Position numbers and translations under genes: made by a program. From Proteromonas lacertae (Eukaryota; Sar; Bigyra; Opalinata; Proteromonadidae), in the NCBI GenBank assembly GCA_002245135.1, contig NGBS01000875.1, positions 186,001 to 250,000 on the forward strand: a DNA stretch of 64,000 bases, written 5' to 3'. The notes below the pieces were generated by a model. That model saw only the letters and a list, made by a program, of their open reading frames with translations, made no database searches and was not told where the DNA came from. Each line of letters begins with the position of its first letter. The first letter of the stretch is position 1. Below are positions 49,297 through 60,715 of this stretch, one piece after another.

Positions 49297-50928
49297 TGGT
49301 TTGTTGTTTTTATTATTATTGTATCATTGAATTGGAATGATTTAGTTTGAATTGTATTCATTACAGTGTCTAACATAAATATTACTAAATTTTGAATCTA
49401 TTTATATATAGTAGATAATAAATATTATATAATGATACTTTTTTCATTGAAGTTTCTAACTCATATTCGGGTATAACAGATGGATAATTCTTATTATCTA
49501 AAACGGTTAATAATTTTGGAACTAATGATCTGATTTTATCAATTATTACCATCGCTTTTATTGTTTGATCTTTAGCTCCTTCTTCTTTCTTCGTTACAGT
49601 TCCTGCTTCAATTGATTTATCATCTATCATTTTATATAGTTTTCTGGGATTATAAGAATCATCAGCTATTTAATAAATAAGTAAATGAATATATATACTA
49701 TAATGATTTAAATTGGTTATAGTTACTTCTAAATCTTTCTTCGTTTGTTCCATTTGTTTGATCTTTAATTCTAATTGTTCTTCAGCAGTTCTTACACTCG
49801 CTAATGTATCTTCTCGAGCTAAAAATCTTTCCACTATATCAGCTGGATACTTTGAACCTGTTACATTCATTAATTCATTAAATAAAGCAACTATTGGTTC
49901 ATTCTTTCTTTTTTCTTGTTCTAATTTCCTTAATAACGAATGAGATAATAACGATCGAGCTAGTTTTAATCTTCTTCTTTTACCATTTTCAGCTTTCAAT
50001 AATTCTTTTCGAGTTCTATTTGCTATTTCATCTACTAAACCTAATCTTTTGATTTTATCATCTCTTGCTTTTATCTATTACAATTATTAATATATATATA
50101 TACTTGTTTTTCACTCATTAATGTTAATTCTTTTACTCTTCCAGCTCTCATTTTTCTACCATCTTCTAACTGCTGTAATAATTTATTTCTATAAGATTCA
50201 GCTTGACATTGTTTCTTTCTTGCCAAATTCACTTTATTTACCAATAATGTTCTCTCAATTTCACCTCTTTCAATTTCACTTTGTAAATAATCTCCTCTTT
50301 GAGTTAATTGATCCATTTCATAATCTAATCTCTCTTTCATATGTAAATATATTTGATGATTATAAATTTCTTCATTCGCCATTGTTGTTCGTTTGTCTAT
50401 TTCATTTTCTATATTGAATTTCTTGGAATCTAATTTGTTAAAATCATTTGCCACTTCTTTTTGTGTTTCTTGCATATGATTATATTGTTTTGTTAAACTA
50501 TTGATTTCATTATCCATTTCTTCACATTTTTTATTAATTTTATCAAAATTATTTCTCAAGATTTTCACTCGACGTTGTAATTCTACTAATCTATTAGCTT
50601 GCATTGATTTAACTGTATGGTTGTATTTTGGTGAAGTTGCAACACCTTCCATTGCTGAAGGTGGATTTTGAATAACTAAACTTTCTATTGCATATAAACT
50701 GGGAAGTGCAACAGATTCTTCTGTAGGTGTATCAGCCATTCCATAAGGATCATCATAATCAACACTAGATTTTGATCTTTGTTCTTTAACATATGATACT
50801 CTTTTAACTGCTCGAGCTTGAGAAGCAGGTCTATTAATTCGAGATACAGTTGCTGGACGTCTAATTCAATAAATAACTTAGTTAGAATACTTTGGAGCAA
50901 CTGGTGGTCTTGGTTTAACAACACTCAT
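49281..50928 (-). CDS. Coiled-coil protein resembling outer-dynein-arm docking complex subunits
   Basis: Exons 50928-50891, 50860-50104, 50074-49699, 49665-49439 and 49397-49281. A basic N-terminus (MSVVKPRPPVAPKRPATVSR) leads to about 350 residues of coiled coil (VELQRRVKILRNNFDKINKK and LHMKERLDYEMDQLTQRGDY). The spacing and composition recall CCDC63/CCDC114/CCDC151-type axonemal docking proteins, but coiled coils align easily and I hold this loosely. It overlaps the acidic gene downstream by 16 bp. Other ciliary genes in the window support an axonemal setting. Confidence 0.6.
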
Positions 50929-51038
50929 TTCTAATTTATGGTTATAGGACAATAATAGATAAAATTAATTTAAAAAATTAAAAAAACAAAAACAAAAATA
51001 ACAGTTTGGCTTGAGGAATCAAGTTTTGTGAAAAAAGA

Positions 51039-51432
51039 ATGAGTGTTGAATTTGTAAGAGATTTAGGTCAACCTATCCCAAATTTATTACCAAAGCATAA
51101 TAAAATAGATACAAAAAATGTAGTACTACTCCAGAAGAAGTTCAATGCAATTAGTAAAAACGCCGAAGATATGTTGAAATTCTGCGATGAAATATATAAC
51201 ATATTACATCCAGAAAATAAAAAATTCAAGTTAAGAGGCCCAGATAGTAGGAGAAGAAAAAATAGCTTTGGTAAAGTATATAAGAAATCAAGATGTACAA
51301 ATAAATATTTATTATATGATCTAAATAGATAATAACTTTTTGGCAGTAAAAAGAAAGGAAATGACATATAAAGAAGCGGTTCAGTTGTGGAAGAAAATAT
51401 CAGAAGAAGAGAAGAGAGAGTATGAATTCTAA
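51039..51432 (+). CDS. Small HMG-box-like protein
   Basis: Exons 51039-51294 and 51329-51432, joined in phase to 119 aa. The first ~75 residues are helical without a known domain. The C-terminal half, after a basic RRRK stretch, has NNFLAVKRKEMTYKEAVQLW followed by KKISEEEKREYEF, the pattern of HMG-box helices 2 and 3 (EA..LWK..SEEEK..Y). Likely a small nuclear DNA-binding protein. The box looks shortened at its N-terminal helix. Confidence 0.6.
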
Positions 51433-51520
51433 AAATAATAATAGCAACAATCAAAATATATAATTAATTTTAGTATAATTTATGTAATAAATAAGGTTAA
51501 TCCTCTCGTTTATAAATGTA

Positions 51521-52481
51521 TTACTTAGTTTTATCAACAACTTCATATAAATCGTTCCTCATCTGTTTCAATATTGGAATATTGCTCCTCACTTCGTCAA
51601 TTACATTCAAATCAATGTCACTATATACAATATTTTCTTTTTCATCACATGTATTGATTACTTCACCCCATGGATTAACAACCATTGAATGTCCATAACT
51701 ATGATAAACCCCTTCACTCATATCTCGAGCAGGTGAACATCCTATAGTAAATAATTCATTTTCTACAGCTCTACTTCTTAACAATAACTCCCAGTGTAAT
51801 GGACCAGTGGTTAGATTGAATGATCCTGGGTATATTAGAATTGAGGCACCTCTATCTCTCATAATGTTACTAAGAATAGGAAATCTAATATCATAACATA
51901 TAGCTAGTCCAATTTTACAATATTCTGTATCAAATACTATAATTTCACTTCCTGGAGATAAAGTCTTTGATTCTTGAAATGTTATCCTACTTGGTATGTC
52001 TATATCGAATAAATGGTTCTTACGGTATTTACATAACAATTTACCATTTGGATCTATTACTATAGCTGTATTATAAAGCGAATCTTTACACCTTTCTGGA
52101 AAACCTATTGATATATATCTTATCTGTTTATTTATACATCCTAATAAGTAAATATGGTTATTTTTAGCTTCTTCAAACAAAAATTTCGAAGTAGGATTTA
52201 TTTCTACTCTGCATTCTGATAATGACTAATAATTGTAATTAAAAAGAATACATTTGGTATTTCTTCTGCATATTTTGCAAATGAATCAACTGAGTATGGT
52301 GAATTAAAACATTCTGGTAAAACAACAAAATTTGATCCTTTTTCTACTGGCAGTTTTAATCATTTTCTTTGCTTTATTAATATTTTCTATTTTATTCTAT
52401 AAAATATTATCCTTCTAAGGAATATACACTTGATACAAGCATTTGTATGAGTGCAAAACGAATTTTGGAAGTAATACTCAT
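51521..52481 (-). CDS. NIT2: Omega-amidase, nitrilase family (NIT2)
   Basis: Exons 52481-52428, 52396-52252 and 52225-51521. Hydrolyses alpha-ketoglutaramate and alpha-ketosuccinamate. The catalytic Glu-Lys-Cys triad is visible: the Glu in VLPECFNSPYS, the Lys in YRKNHLFDID, the Cys in AICYDIRF. Further family text: TFQESKTLSPG, FNLTTGPLHWELL and VNPWGEV. The start MSITSKIRFALIQM is typical. One +1 offset near 52345-52352 (CC where C is needed) separates the first helix from VEKGSNFVVLPE. GAAACGACT lies 73 bp upstream on the same strand (52562-52554). Confidence 0.93.
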
Positions 52482-52553
52482 ATTTTATTGACTATAAAGA
52501 ATACAATGCAAATATATTACACAAAACGAAAGTCAGTATATTTTTAAAAAGTG

Positions 52554-52562
52554 AGTCGTTTC
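52554..52562 (-). promoter_or_regulatory. GAAACGACT element upstream of NIT2
   Basis: Minus-strand GAAACGACT, 73 bp before the NIT2 ATG; same core as upstream of the LRR genes. Confidence 0.3.
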
Positions 52563-52667
52563 AACAATCTCTTCATTCAAAAAGAACTTATTTACTTCAG
52601 GAGTTCTTATTTATTAAATATTTATTTATTTATTGCTAACAATATTAATTTGTCTATTAGCTATTAT

Positions 52668-53584
52668 GTCAAATATTGAGACTGCTAAAGAAGATTCTGA
52701 ACAATCTTCGGAACAGCAAACACAGGAGGCTAAAATCCGCTTTATATAAAACAGGTATACAATTCTATTTTATTAATTTAATCAGAGATGTGTAAGAAGT
52801 ATTTAGAATTTGGATACTGTAGGTATGGTGATAAATGTCAGTTTGCCCATGGTAAGGATCAATTACGAACAGTTGTCAAACATCCTAAATACAAAACAGA
52901 GAAGTGTAAATCATTTTGGTCAGTAGGTTCTTGTAGGTATGGAACAAGGTGTAGATTCTTACATGATGAGAAAATTGGTCCAGATGGTAAGGTCATAGAA
53001 GAAGAACCTCCAGATCCACCTGTATTTCACCCACAACCTGCTTATGTCCCTCCTAGCTATGAATATGATTTTAGCCCAGTCGAATATCCAGTGAATCCTT
53101 ACAATAATATTATGTCAACTGACCCAATGTTATATCCAGAACCATATATGAATCCGTTGTATATATTATATCTTATCAATATTATAGTATAAATTATGAT
53201 CCAAAACTAGCAATGGAAGCCAATCCAGACTTATCAATGTCAGGATACTACACAATGCAACCTCCAAATGCAGTACCAACAACTACAACAGCTCCTACAG
53301 ATCCAGCAGCCACAGTGAATGCATTATCACCAATAGAAATCGATGAAAATATGAATATAAATGCAATAAATGAAGATACAACTCCAAATCCATCAGCAAC
53401 AACAACAACAACAACAACCACTCCATTGATTATACCATCCTATGCAGAAGATATATTAGAGAACAACTATATGAATAATAGCAACAATTACTATTCATAT
53501 TTTACAGATCCAACTCTATTACAACAACAACAACAACAACAGAATCAATTACCATCAATGATGATGATTACATCATCATCACCT

Positions 53585-53616
<32 letters not shown>

Positions 53617-54022
53617 TATAGATTCAATACCAATCATATCACCTGTAGAAACATCTCAATCATTATCACCACAAGAGAATAATAGTCCTTCACTATTAGA
53701 TTTTAACAATAACAATAACAATGATAATAAAAAAATATTATCATCATCTTCATCATCAGCTCCACTTTCACCTATTACTCAAAATAACAATACTATTAAT
53801 AAATCAATAGTAATGGGTATTGGTGGAATAGTTATGGGTGGTTTAACTGAAAGTAATAATAATAACAACATTGATGGTTTAACTGAAGATTTAGAATCAT
53901 TGAAGATTAATAATGATGTGGATAATAAAGCTCCTGGAGGAAGATTACCGATATTTATGAGACTTAGAAACAACTTGAGTTCTTCAGATAATCAACAGCC
54001 TTTGAGTTATCCATTATTCTAA
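52668..54022 (+). CDS. Tandem CCCH zinc-finger protein (TIS11/tristetraprolin type)
   Basis: Exons 52668-52754, 52786-53158 and 53188-54022. Two C-x8-C-x5-C-x3-H fingers are present: CKKYLEFGYCRYGDKCQFAH, and CKSFWSVGSCRYGTRCRFLH. Each is led by a YKTE-type motif (KYKTEKC before the second). This pair binds AU-rich elements in mRNA 3' ends and recruits decay factors. The long C-terminus is Asn/Thr/Ser/Pro/Gln-rich and ends near a basic patch. A +1 offset at 52732-52735 (AAAA where AAA is needed) restores SALYKTEMC across the first intron. The neighbouring Ski2 and La genes are also RNA-metabolic, but no operon is implied. Confidence 0.88.
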
Positions 54023-54149
54023 TTTATCTATTTATTGAATTATCTATTTTATTTTATTATTAAAAGTGTGTTTGTTTTTTATTTGAAATTTAAAATAATA
54101 AAAATTACAAGAAGAATAAATTATTAAATAATCAAAATAAAAACACATT

Positions 54150-55440
54150 CTATTTCTTTGATTTTGATTTTTTGGATTTCTTTGCTGCTTTCTTTGCCTT
54201 TGCCTTCAATTGAGCAACAATCTTTCTATCTTTATATCCTCTAAACACTTTTTGGAAACCAGTTGCTGCTTTCTCCAATTTCAATTTATAAGCTTCAAAA
54301 TATTCAGCTTTGGCTTTTATTTCAGCTTCCTCTTTTGCAATTCTTTCTTTCTCTTCATCTATCTTCCTAAAGTGATCATCCAACACTTCTAATTCTTTCT
54401 TTTCTTTCTTATGCTGTCTTGATAATTCTTTTATTCTTTTATCCCAATCAGCCATTTCTTTATCATATGTTTCTAATAATTCATCTAATTCCATTCTTAA
54501 TCTTGCTCTAGTTTTCATCAACTGATTCTGCTGATCTCTATACAAATATATTATCTATATATATACTGTAGTGTTTTATTAGTTTTATTCACATCTTTAT
54601 TCACTTTAGATGATTCTTCATTATATTTCCTTAAGAATGCCATATGATCTTCTTCCTGTTTCCTTTTCTGATCTTCGATGAACTTATTTAATGCTGCATT
54701 TCCATCTTCATATTTCCTTTTCACATCACTTAATTGACCTTTCATCATTTCATATTTTCTATCAGAATCTTCAATTTCTTCTTTATATTTTTTCATCTAC
54801 AATATATATATATATAATATTATATACTTTTTGTTCTAATTCCAATTGTAGTGTATGTCTTGCTGCTTCATATTGTTGAACTCTAACTTGTGATGCATTT
54901 TCGTTTTCTCTTTTTTCTCTTTCTACTTGTTCAGACATTGATAAATAATTTAATCGATTGTGAATGTATTGATCTAATGCATATAAAAATACTCCTGATT
55001 GACTGTTTGAAGCTATAAATTATATAAATTAAACACAATTTAAATACGTTTACCATCATTCATTAATATTGATTTAGTATTATCATTTTCATCAGCTAAA
55101 CGAGGAATTAAACGTATATTTTCATCTAAATCAGTCATTAATTGTTTCATTTCATTATCGTCTGATTTACTAGCTTCTACTTGGGCAATTTTATGTTTTA
55201 TTACACCTGCAGCTTCTTCAAGCTATTATTATTATTATTTAACACTCACAAATATACTTTCCACAGATTTTGTAAAGTTTTTAATGCTTCTATACCATCT
55301 TCATATTCCTAGTAGAATAATAACAATTTCTATACTTCTAACCTACTCAACATATCTACATTAAGTGATTCTGGAACACATAGTAGAATTTTTAGTTTCT
55401 GATACGCTTCAACCAATATATATTCTATTTTATCAGCCAT
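54150..55440 (-). CDS. IQ-motif coiled-coil protein resembling nexin-dynein regulatory complex DRC9/DRC10
   Basis: Exons 55440-55336, 55308-55258, 55222-55054, 55012-54828, 54796-54567 and 54537-54150. Start MADKIEYILVEAYQKL. About 300 residues of coiled coil (KYEMMKGQLSDVKRKYED and LRMELDELLETYDKEM) lead to one IQ-like motif (AATGFQKVFRGYKDRKIV) and a poly-lysine tail. This order is that of IQCG/IQCD (DRC9/DRC10), calmodulin-associated subunits of the nexin link between axonemal doublets. Orthology to one or the other cannot be decided by eye. No frame offsets. Confidence 0.62.
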
Positions 55441-55766
55441 TATAATGCTTTATTTTATAAAAAGAAAAACGCTTTTTCGATAGTTTTTTCGATCACCAAC
55501 AATTTAAAAAACGAATTTTCATAAGATGCAAATATAATAATATCATCAAAATGTTTTTTTTTCAATTTTCTACTTCTTTATTTATATTAAAATTTGAAGA
55601 AAAAAATTGAATCTTAATTATGAACAATTATTTTAGATGGGGAAAAGCATTACGAAAGAATTAGGGCATTCAATCAGTGTTTTAGAATCAAGTCCACAAC
55701 CATCATCATTTAAAAATAAATGTAATTCTTCATAACGCAAAAATGAAACGATATTAATTTTTAAAT
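55441..55766. other. Intergenic with a 32-codon ORF
   Basis: 326 bp. It contains AAAAACGAATTTT near 55508 and GAAACGATAT near 55745, both of the recurrent upstream class. A short ORF at 55637-55735 begins MGKSITKEL, which would fit an N-myristoylation signal. It may be a tiny gene, an unspliced first exon or chance. Confidence 0.4.
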
Positions 55767-57171
55767 ATGGAATCTTATTCATATGATGAACATAGGCCTG
55801 TTAAAGAAGTGATGGACTCTTTGGTATCATGAAATAATTTTTATTTTTAGATGGAAGGGCATGATAGAATGAAAGGACGAAAATCTATCAAAACACATGA
55901 ATCGCCATATATATATTTATCTCCCATAAGTAAAGTGGTTGCAGAGGTGTTTTACAGTATGCTATCCATACTATTATTTTTTATAGTGAATAATTTCGAG
56001 GTTAATCTTATATTTTCTAAATTCCTTGATATGTGGAGTAAGAATCCCACTGTACCTTATATCCAACTAACTACATTTGTAACAAAATATAAACTGTACA
56101 CTTTTGGAATTGTGCATAAGTTCTTTGCTGGAGGTATTTTATGTTGTTTTAATTTCATTAATAGGTCGTATATATCACAATCAGTTCTTTCAATTTATCT
56201 GCATCATGGTTTTGTTTGATTATAATCACATTATTTCTTTAATCATTTCAGCTTGTAAGATATATTCAAATGTCCTTATAAACCATATGCAGATAGTTGA
56301 TTTTATGGAAACTATTGATAAAGATAATACTGTAAATTTAGATGAATTTTTTAATTCTAATGAAATCATGAATATACCTGAGTATATATACTATTATTAT
56401 ATTTATTTAATAGTTCAAAATCTTCAGCATATTCTATAAAAGCATTTACTCAATTTATAAGAAACAGTGTTGGATTTCAAGAAAAATTCGTCGAATTACA
56501 GTTTGTATTATTGAAAGACATATTTCCAGCAAAATACCAACAAAGAATATATAGAAGATATCAATTCTATACACTTTGCCGTAAAGGATGTATAGTATCG
56601 AAATCTTCTTCAATATCATCAAAACAACATCAAATCAACAATCTTCAACAAATGCACAGACAAACTCCGTAATTATGGAACATTCAAATGTGAATTTCAC
56701 TTCAACCGATTCAATACCCAAAGAAAACTGCATGGATAGAATAACACGTATATTATTAAATGAGCCAAAGCCATATCATTTCGATTATTGTATATGTGCC
56801 ACTACCAACCCTGATTTCAACAATTCTGATAATTACCTCGATACATTGGTATTATTAATCAAACAAGCATATGGCTATGGTTATAGATCATCAAGAAGTT
56901 CAAAATTTATAGTAAATAGACAAGTTTCAGATAATGCTGTTTTACCTCACTAGCGGTAGGAATTCTCATGTTATTCCATCTGTTTCACATTCACCAGTAT
57001 TATCAGGAGGTAATAGAGTATCTCGAAAACATACAATTGAAAAATTATCAGCTTTACAGCATGGAATTGTGAAGAAACTCAGTAATACGAGAATCTTTTT
57101 CTCCTACAAGTTCTAGAGATCTTCATGCTAGTGCAAGCAGACATCAAATGGGGAATATTGTTTCAAAGTAA
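55767..57171 (+). pseudogene. YHYDY/YGYGYR family, array copy 1 (frame-broken)
   Basis: A short first exon MESYSYDEHRPVKEVMDSL (55767-55823) and a 27-nt intron lead to MEGHDRMKGRK and the conserved body: ISKVVAEVFYSMLS, NFEVNLIFSKFLDMWSKN, NQFFQFICIMVLFDY, IPKENCMDR, EPKPYHFDY and YGYGYRSSR. Further introns lie at about 56135-56164 and 56381-56412. Three +1 offsets are needed: between 56600 and 56670, at about 56936-56945, and near 57095. With all three the tail reaches SASRHQMGNIVSK and TAA at 57169-57171. Either a decaying copy or error-rich sequence. Function unknown. Confidence 0.6.
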
Positions 57172-57376
57172 GAATTTAAATATAAATGGATATTATTTAT
57201 AATTTATAAGTGAATTAATATAGATTGTATATATATGTAAATATAATTGTTTTTATATAATGATGGTGTTTGTTATTGCTAGTATAAACTCACTTTTAAT
57301 ATATTTTAGTAATCACACAATGTAGAAATCAATATAAAATATTAGAATAAAACTAAGCCGTTATTATTTTTAATAA

Positions 57377-58647
57377 ATGAATAATAATCACTGCTATGAC
57401 AAATTGAAACCACAAGTGGAAGTTTTAGATGATCTTGTATTTTTGTTATTTAATGTATTATAGAGAGAAGGATATGAAATGATGTCTGGTAAGATAAATA
57501 GAAAATCTGTAGATGGACCATATATACCTTTATCTCCTATAAGTAAATTAATAGCAGAAACATTTTATAGTATAAATGTTAGTTTTAATGTTTGCGTTAG
57601 TGAGTAATTATGAAATTAACTTAATACTAGCAAAATTCTTGAAATTATGGAGTAAAGATGCTACAATACCTTATATTAGAGTACTTTCATTGATATCAAC
57701 TTTTAAACTTTATAATTATGGAATTGTTGACAAGTTTTTCCCTGAAGGATGTGCATATGCTAATCAGTTTTTTCAGTTTGTATGTTCAGTATCTTTTTTT
57801 GATTTTCAACAAATGAATCTGTTAATTCTTTCAGAGTGTAAAGTTCATTCAAATTATATAATTACACATGAACAAATAATGGATTTTATGGATGCGTTTG
57901 ACAAAGACCATGACTGTGATTTAACTGTGTTTTTTCATGATTATGTTCTTGATGTTCCTGAGTATAATATTATATATATGTTTAATTTAATGATTCTATA
58001 GTACAAAGAAAATTACTTATTCTTTAAAAGCATTTACATCATATATCAATGAGAATAAAATATTAGAATCCAATTTTAATAAAGTGAAACAAACAATAAG
58101 TAAAGAAATCTTTCCCAAAGAACAAATAGACAAAATATTTATAAGATATGAATTTTATACAAATAAAAACATTAACACTCTTATCATACCCAAAGAATCA
58201 TGTTTAAATAGAATAAAAAGAAAAATCAACAATGAACCTCCACCATACCATTTCGACTATCATATTAATAAAAGTCGATGTGGATATAACAATAACAATA
58301 ATTATATTGATGTATTAGTTTATATGATGAAACAAGCTTATGGTTATGGATATAGATCTTCTAAACTGAAAGTGAATATTCAAAGATCAGATTCTTCAAT
58401 TAACCAATCAAGTGGTTCTAATGTAAATAATAATGCAAATTATGTTCTAAACCATAGTAACAGTAAAATGAATAATAGTGAGAAAAACAATAATATTTTG
58501 TTGAGAAATAGTGCATCTTCGTCATCGAAAGAACGATTGAATGAGAATAAGAGTAGGTTTAATATGAGAAGTAGATCTTTTCTTCCTTCTACGATAAAGA
58601 GTAATAATCTGGGAAGATCGACATCCAAATTTGAACCAAACAAATAA
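57377..58647 (+). CDS. YHYDY/YGYGYR family, array copy 2
   Basis: First exon from ATG 57377 (MNNNHCYDKLKPQVEVLDDL), a 27-nt intron, then REGYEMMSGKINRKS and the family body (LSPISKLIAETFYSI, NYEINLILAKFLKLWSKD, ANQFFQFVCSVSFFDF). An intron at 57963-58001 precedes KITYSLKAF. The C-terminal block has IPKESCLNR, EPPPYHFDY, NNYIDVLVYMMKQAYGYGYR and a basic Ser/Asn-rich tail ending STSKFEPNK. The intron found in the other copies between FFP and NQFF is absent here (FFPEGCAYANQFF is continuous). One +1 offset at about 57575 (ATAAATG where ATAATG is needed). Confidence 0.75.
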
Positions 58648-58964
58648 TTATATATATTCGAATAGTAAGTAAAAATAGATTTTAATTTATATGTACATTG
58701 CTAAATTTATAATTTTATATTTATACCATTTATTTTTCTTTTGCTTTCAGTGGGTGTGTTGAAATGTGTTGAAATGAGTGTAGATACATTATAAACAAGA
58801 TTGCTAATGTTAAATAACGAATCGTCTTTAAATTTACTTAATTTAAATACTGTATATTACAAACAACAGCATTATAATATAAAGCGGTAGAAATACTAGT
58901 CATTCCTCAAATATGATCATAAAATGTGATATGTTTTTTTATTGTATGTGTAACTGACAAAAAA
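58648..58964. other. Intergenic between array copies 2 and 3
   Basis: 317 bp. It contains a short direct repeat GTGTTGAAAT (twice, 58756-58778) and ATAACGAATCG near 58813. No ORF or RNA gene is supportable. Confidence 0.5.
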
Positions 58965-60233
58965 ATGTCTTTTATTGATTATGAGAAATTATCTATAGAT
59001 CAAGCTCTAGGAGATTTAGTATATTTTTATTTTTTATTCACTTAGAGAATAGGCCTTTATCGGCTGAAAGGGAAGCTTCCATCTAAATTCTTGAACACTC
59101 CTCTTGTACCTCTGTCACCCATTAGTGTATTAATAGCTGAAACATTCTTTAGTATAACTATACTTTTTTATATCAATATAGTGAATAATTATGAAGTTAA
59201 TACCATACTAACGAAGTACATTGATATGTGGAGTAAAAATGTAGGTGAACCGTATATTAGACTATCTTCCATTTGTTTCAACCTATAAATTGTATGATCA
59301 AGGCTTTGTAGATGTTTTCTTCCCTGATGGTACATTTATTTATTATAATAACGATAGGACGTATTTATGTAAATCAATTTTTTCAATTTGTGTGTATATT
59401 CTCCCTGTTTGAATACCATCAATTTGCTCAATTGATGATTTCAGCCTGTAAGATACATTCCAACCTCTTAGTAACAAGGCAACAAATACAGAAATACGCT
59501 AAAATATTTGACAGTGGTGATAGAGCAGATTTATCCCAATTTTATGGTGAAAATGAAGTTGATATACCTGAGTATAGATTTTATATATTTATTTGTTTAT
59601 AGTTCAAAATCTAATACCTATTCATTAAAGAATTTTTTAACTTTTGTAAATAATAATATAATATTTCAGTCTAATTTCTTTCAAATGCAAATTGTTATTG
59701 GAAAAGAAATATTCTCATCAAAATATGTTGCTACTATCAGAAACAGGTATAATTACTTCACCATAAGTAAAAGAGTAGCAATTGATGATAGTTATATATA
59801 TGAACATATACCAAAAGAATCATGTGGCAGTAAATTGATGAGATTAATAACAAATGAACCGCAACCTTATTATTATGATTATAGTGTGAATGAAAGAATA
59901 GAATTTATGTCATCTGATAATTATGTTGATACTTTGGTGTTATTAATGAAGCAAGCGTATGGTTATGGATATAGATCCTCCAAAGCTAAGGTTAATATTA
60001 ATAAATCAGAATCTTCTTTTAACCAATCTCAATCTTCTAACTTAAACTCGAGTAATAACAATAGCAATAGAAATGGATCAGTAATGTTTAAGAATAAAGT
60101 GAATAGATATACCAGTAAACAAAAAGGATATAAAAGAAGTAAGTCATTCTTTGCTTCTACTATTAAGAGTGTTGGAATAAGATCAAGCTCTTTTAAAACT
60201 TATAATGAACTTCATGCTTTAAATGTAAAATAG
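58965..60233 (+). CDS. YHYDY/YGYGYR family, array copy 3
   Basis: First exon from 58965 (MSFIDYEKLSIDQALGDL), a 27-nt intron ending at about 59045, then RIGLYRLKGKL and the body: PLSPISVLIAETFFSI, NNYEVNTILTKYIDMWSKN, VNQFFQFVCIFSLFEY. Introns at about 59330-59356 and 59573-59601. The second half has SNTYSLKNF, IPKESCGSKL, EPQPYYYDY, DNYVDTLVLLMKQAYGYGYR and a basic tail ending LHALNVK. One +1 offset at about 59272 (ATTTG where ATTG is needed) restores SSIVSTYKLYDQGF. It is the cleanest of the first three copies. Function unknown. Confidence 0.75.
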
Positions 60234-60715
60234 TTATTTAATTGTATAGAGATTTAATTATTTGCTTTTAAAATTATTGTCCTATTATCTATGTGATGTT
60301 CGTTTTGGGTATTTAGTCCTTCAATTATTAATATAATATTACACGTTTTAATTTTGTGGTAGAACAATATATTTGTATTAATAATAGTTTCCAATTGTTT
60401 TTATACTAATTTTCTAGATATAAATAATAAAAACAACTTACAAATATGAAATCTGATAATAATCATTGCCATCTCATATATAATTTTAATATTCAACTTG
60501 TTTATAATATACTTATTTTTTCATACAAACCTAAACTCCATATTCTAATTTACAAGATCACTTAATACTGACTGCTTAATTGAGGTAATATAGTATATAA
60601 ATTCTTTCTATAGATACAGTTATACATTATAATAAGCTATTAAAAAGCGTTTCAAAGTTAATTACATTTTTAAAATTATTTTAATTTTTCAGTTTCACAA
60701 AAAAATGTATTTAAA
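60234..60715. other. Intergenic between array copies 3 and 4
   Basis: 482 bp of AT-rich sequence. AAGCGTTTCAAAG near 60649 is the only CG-bearing element of note. No open frame, RNA gene or repeat is supportable. Confidence 0.5.
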
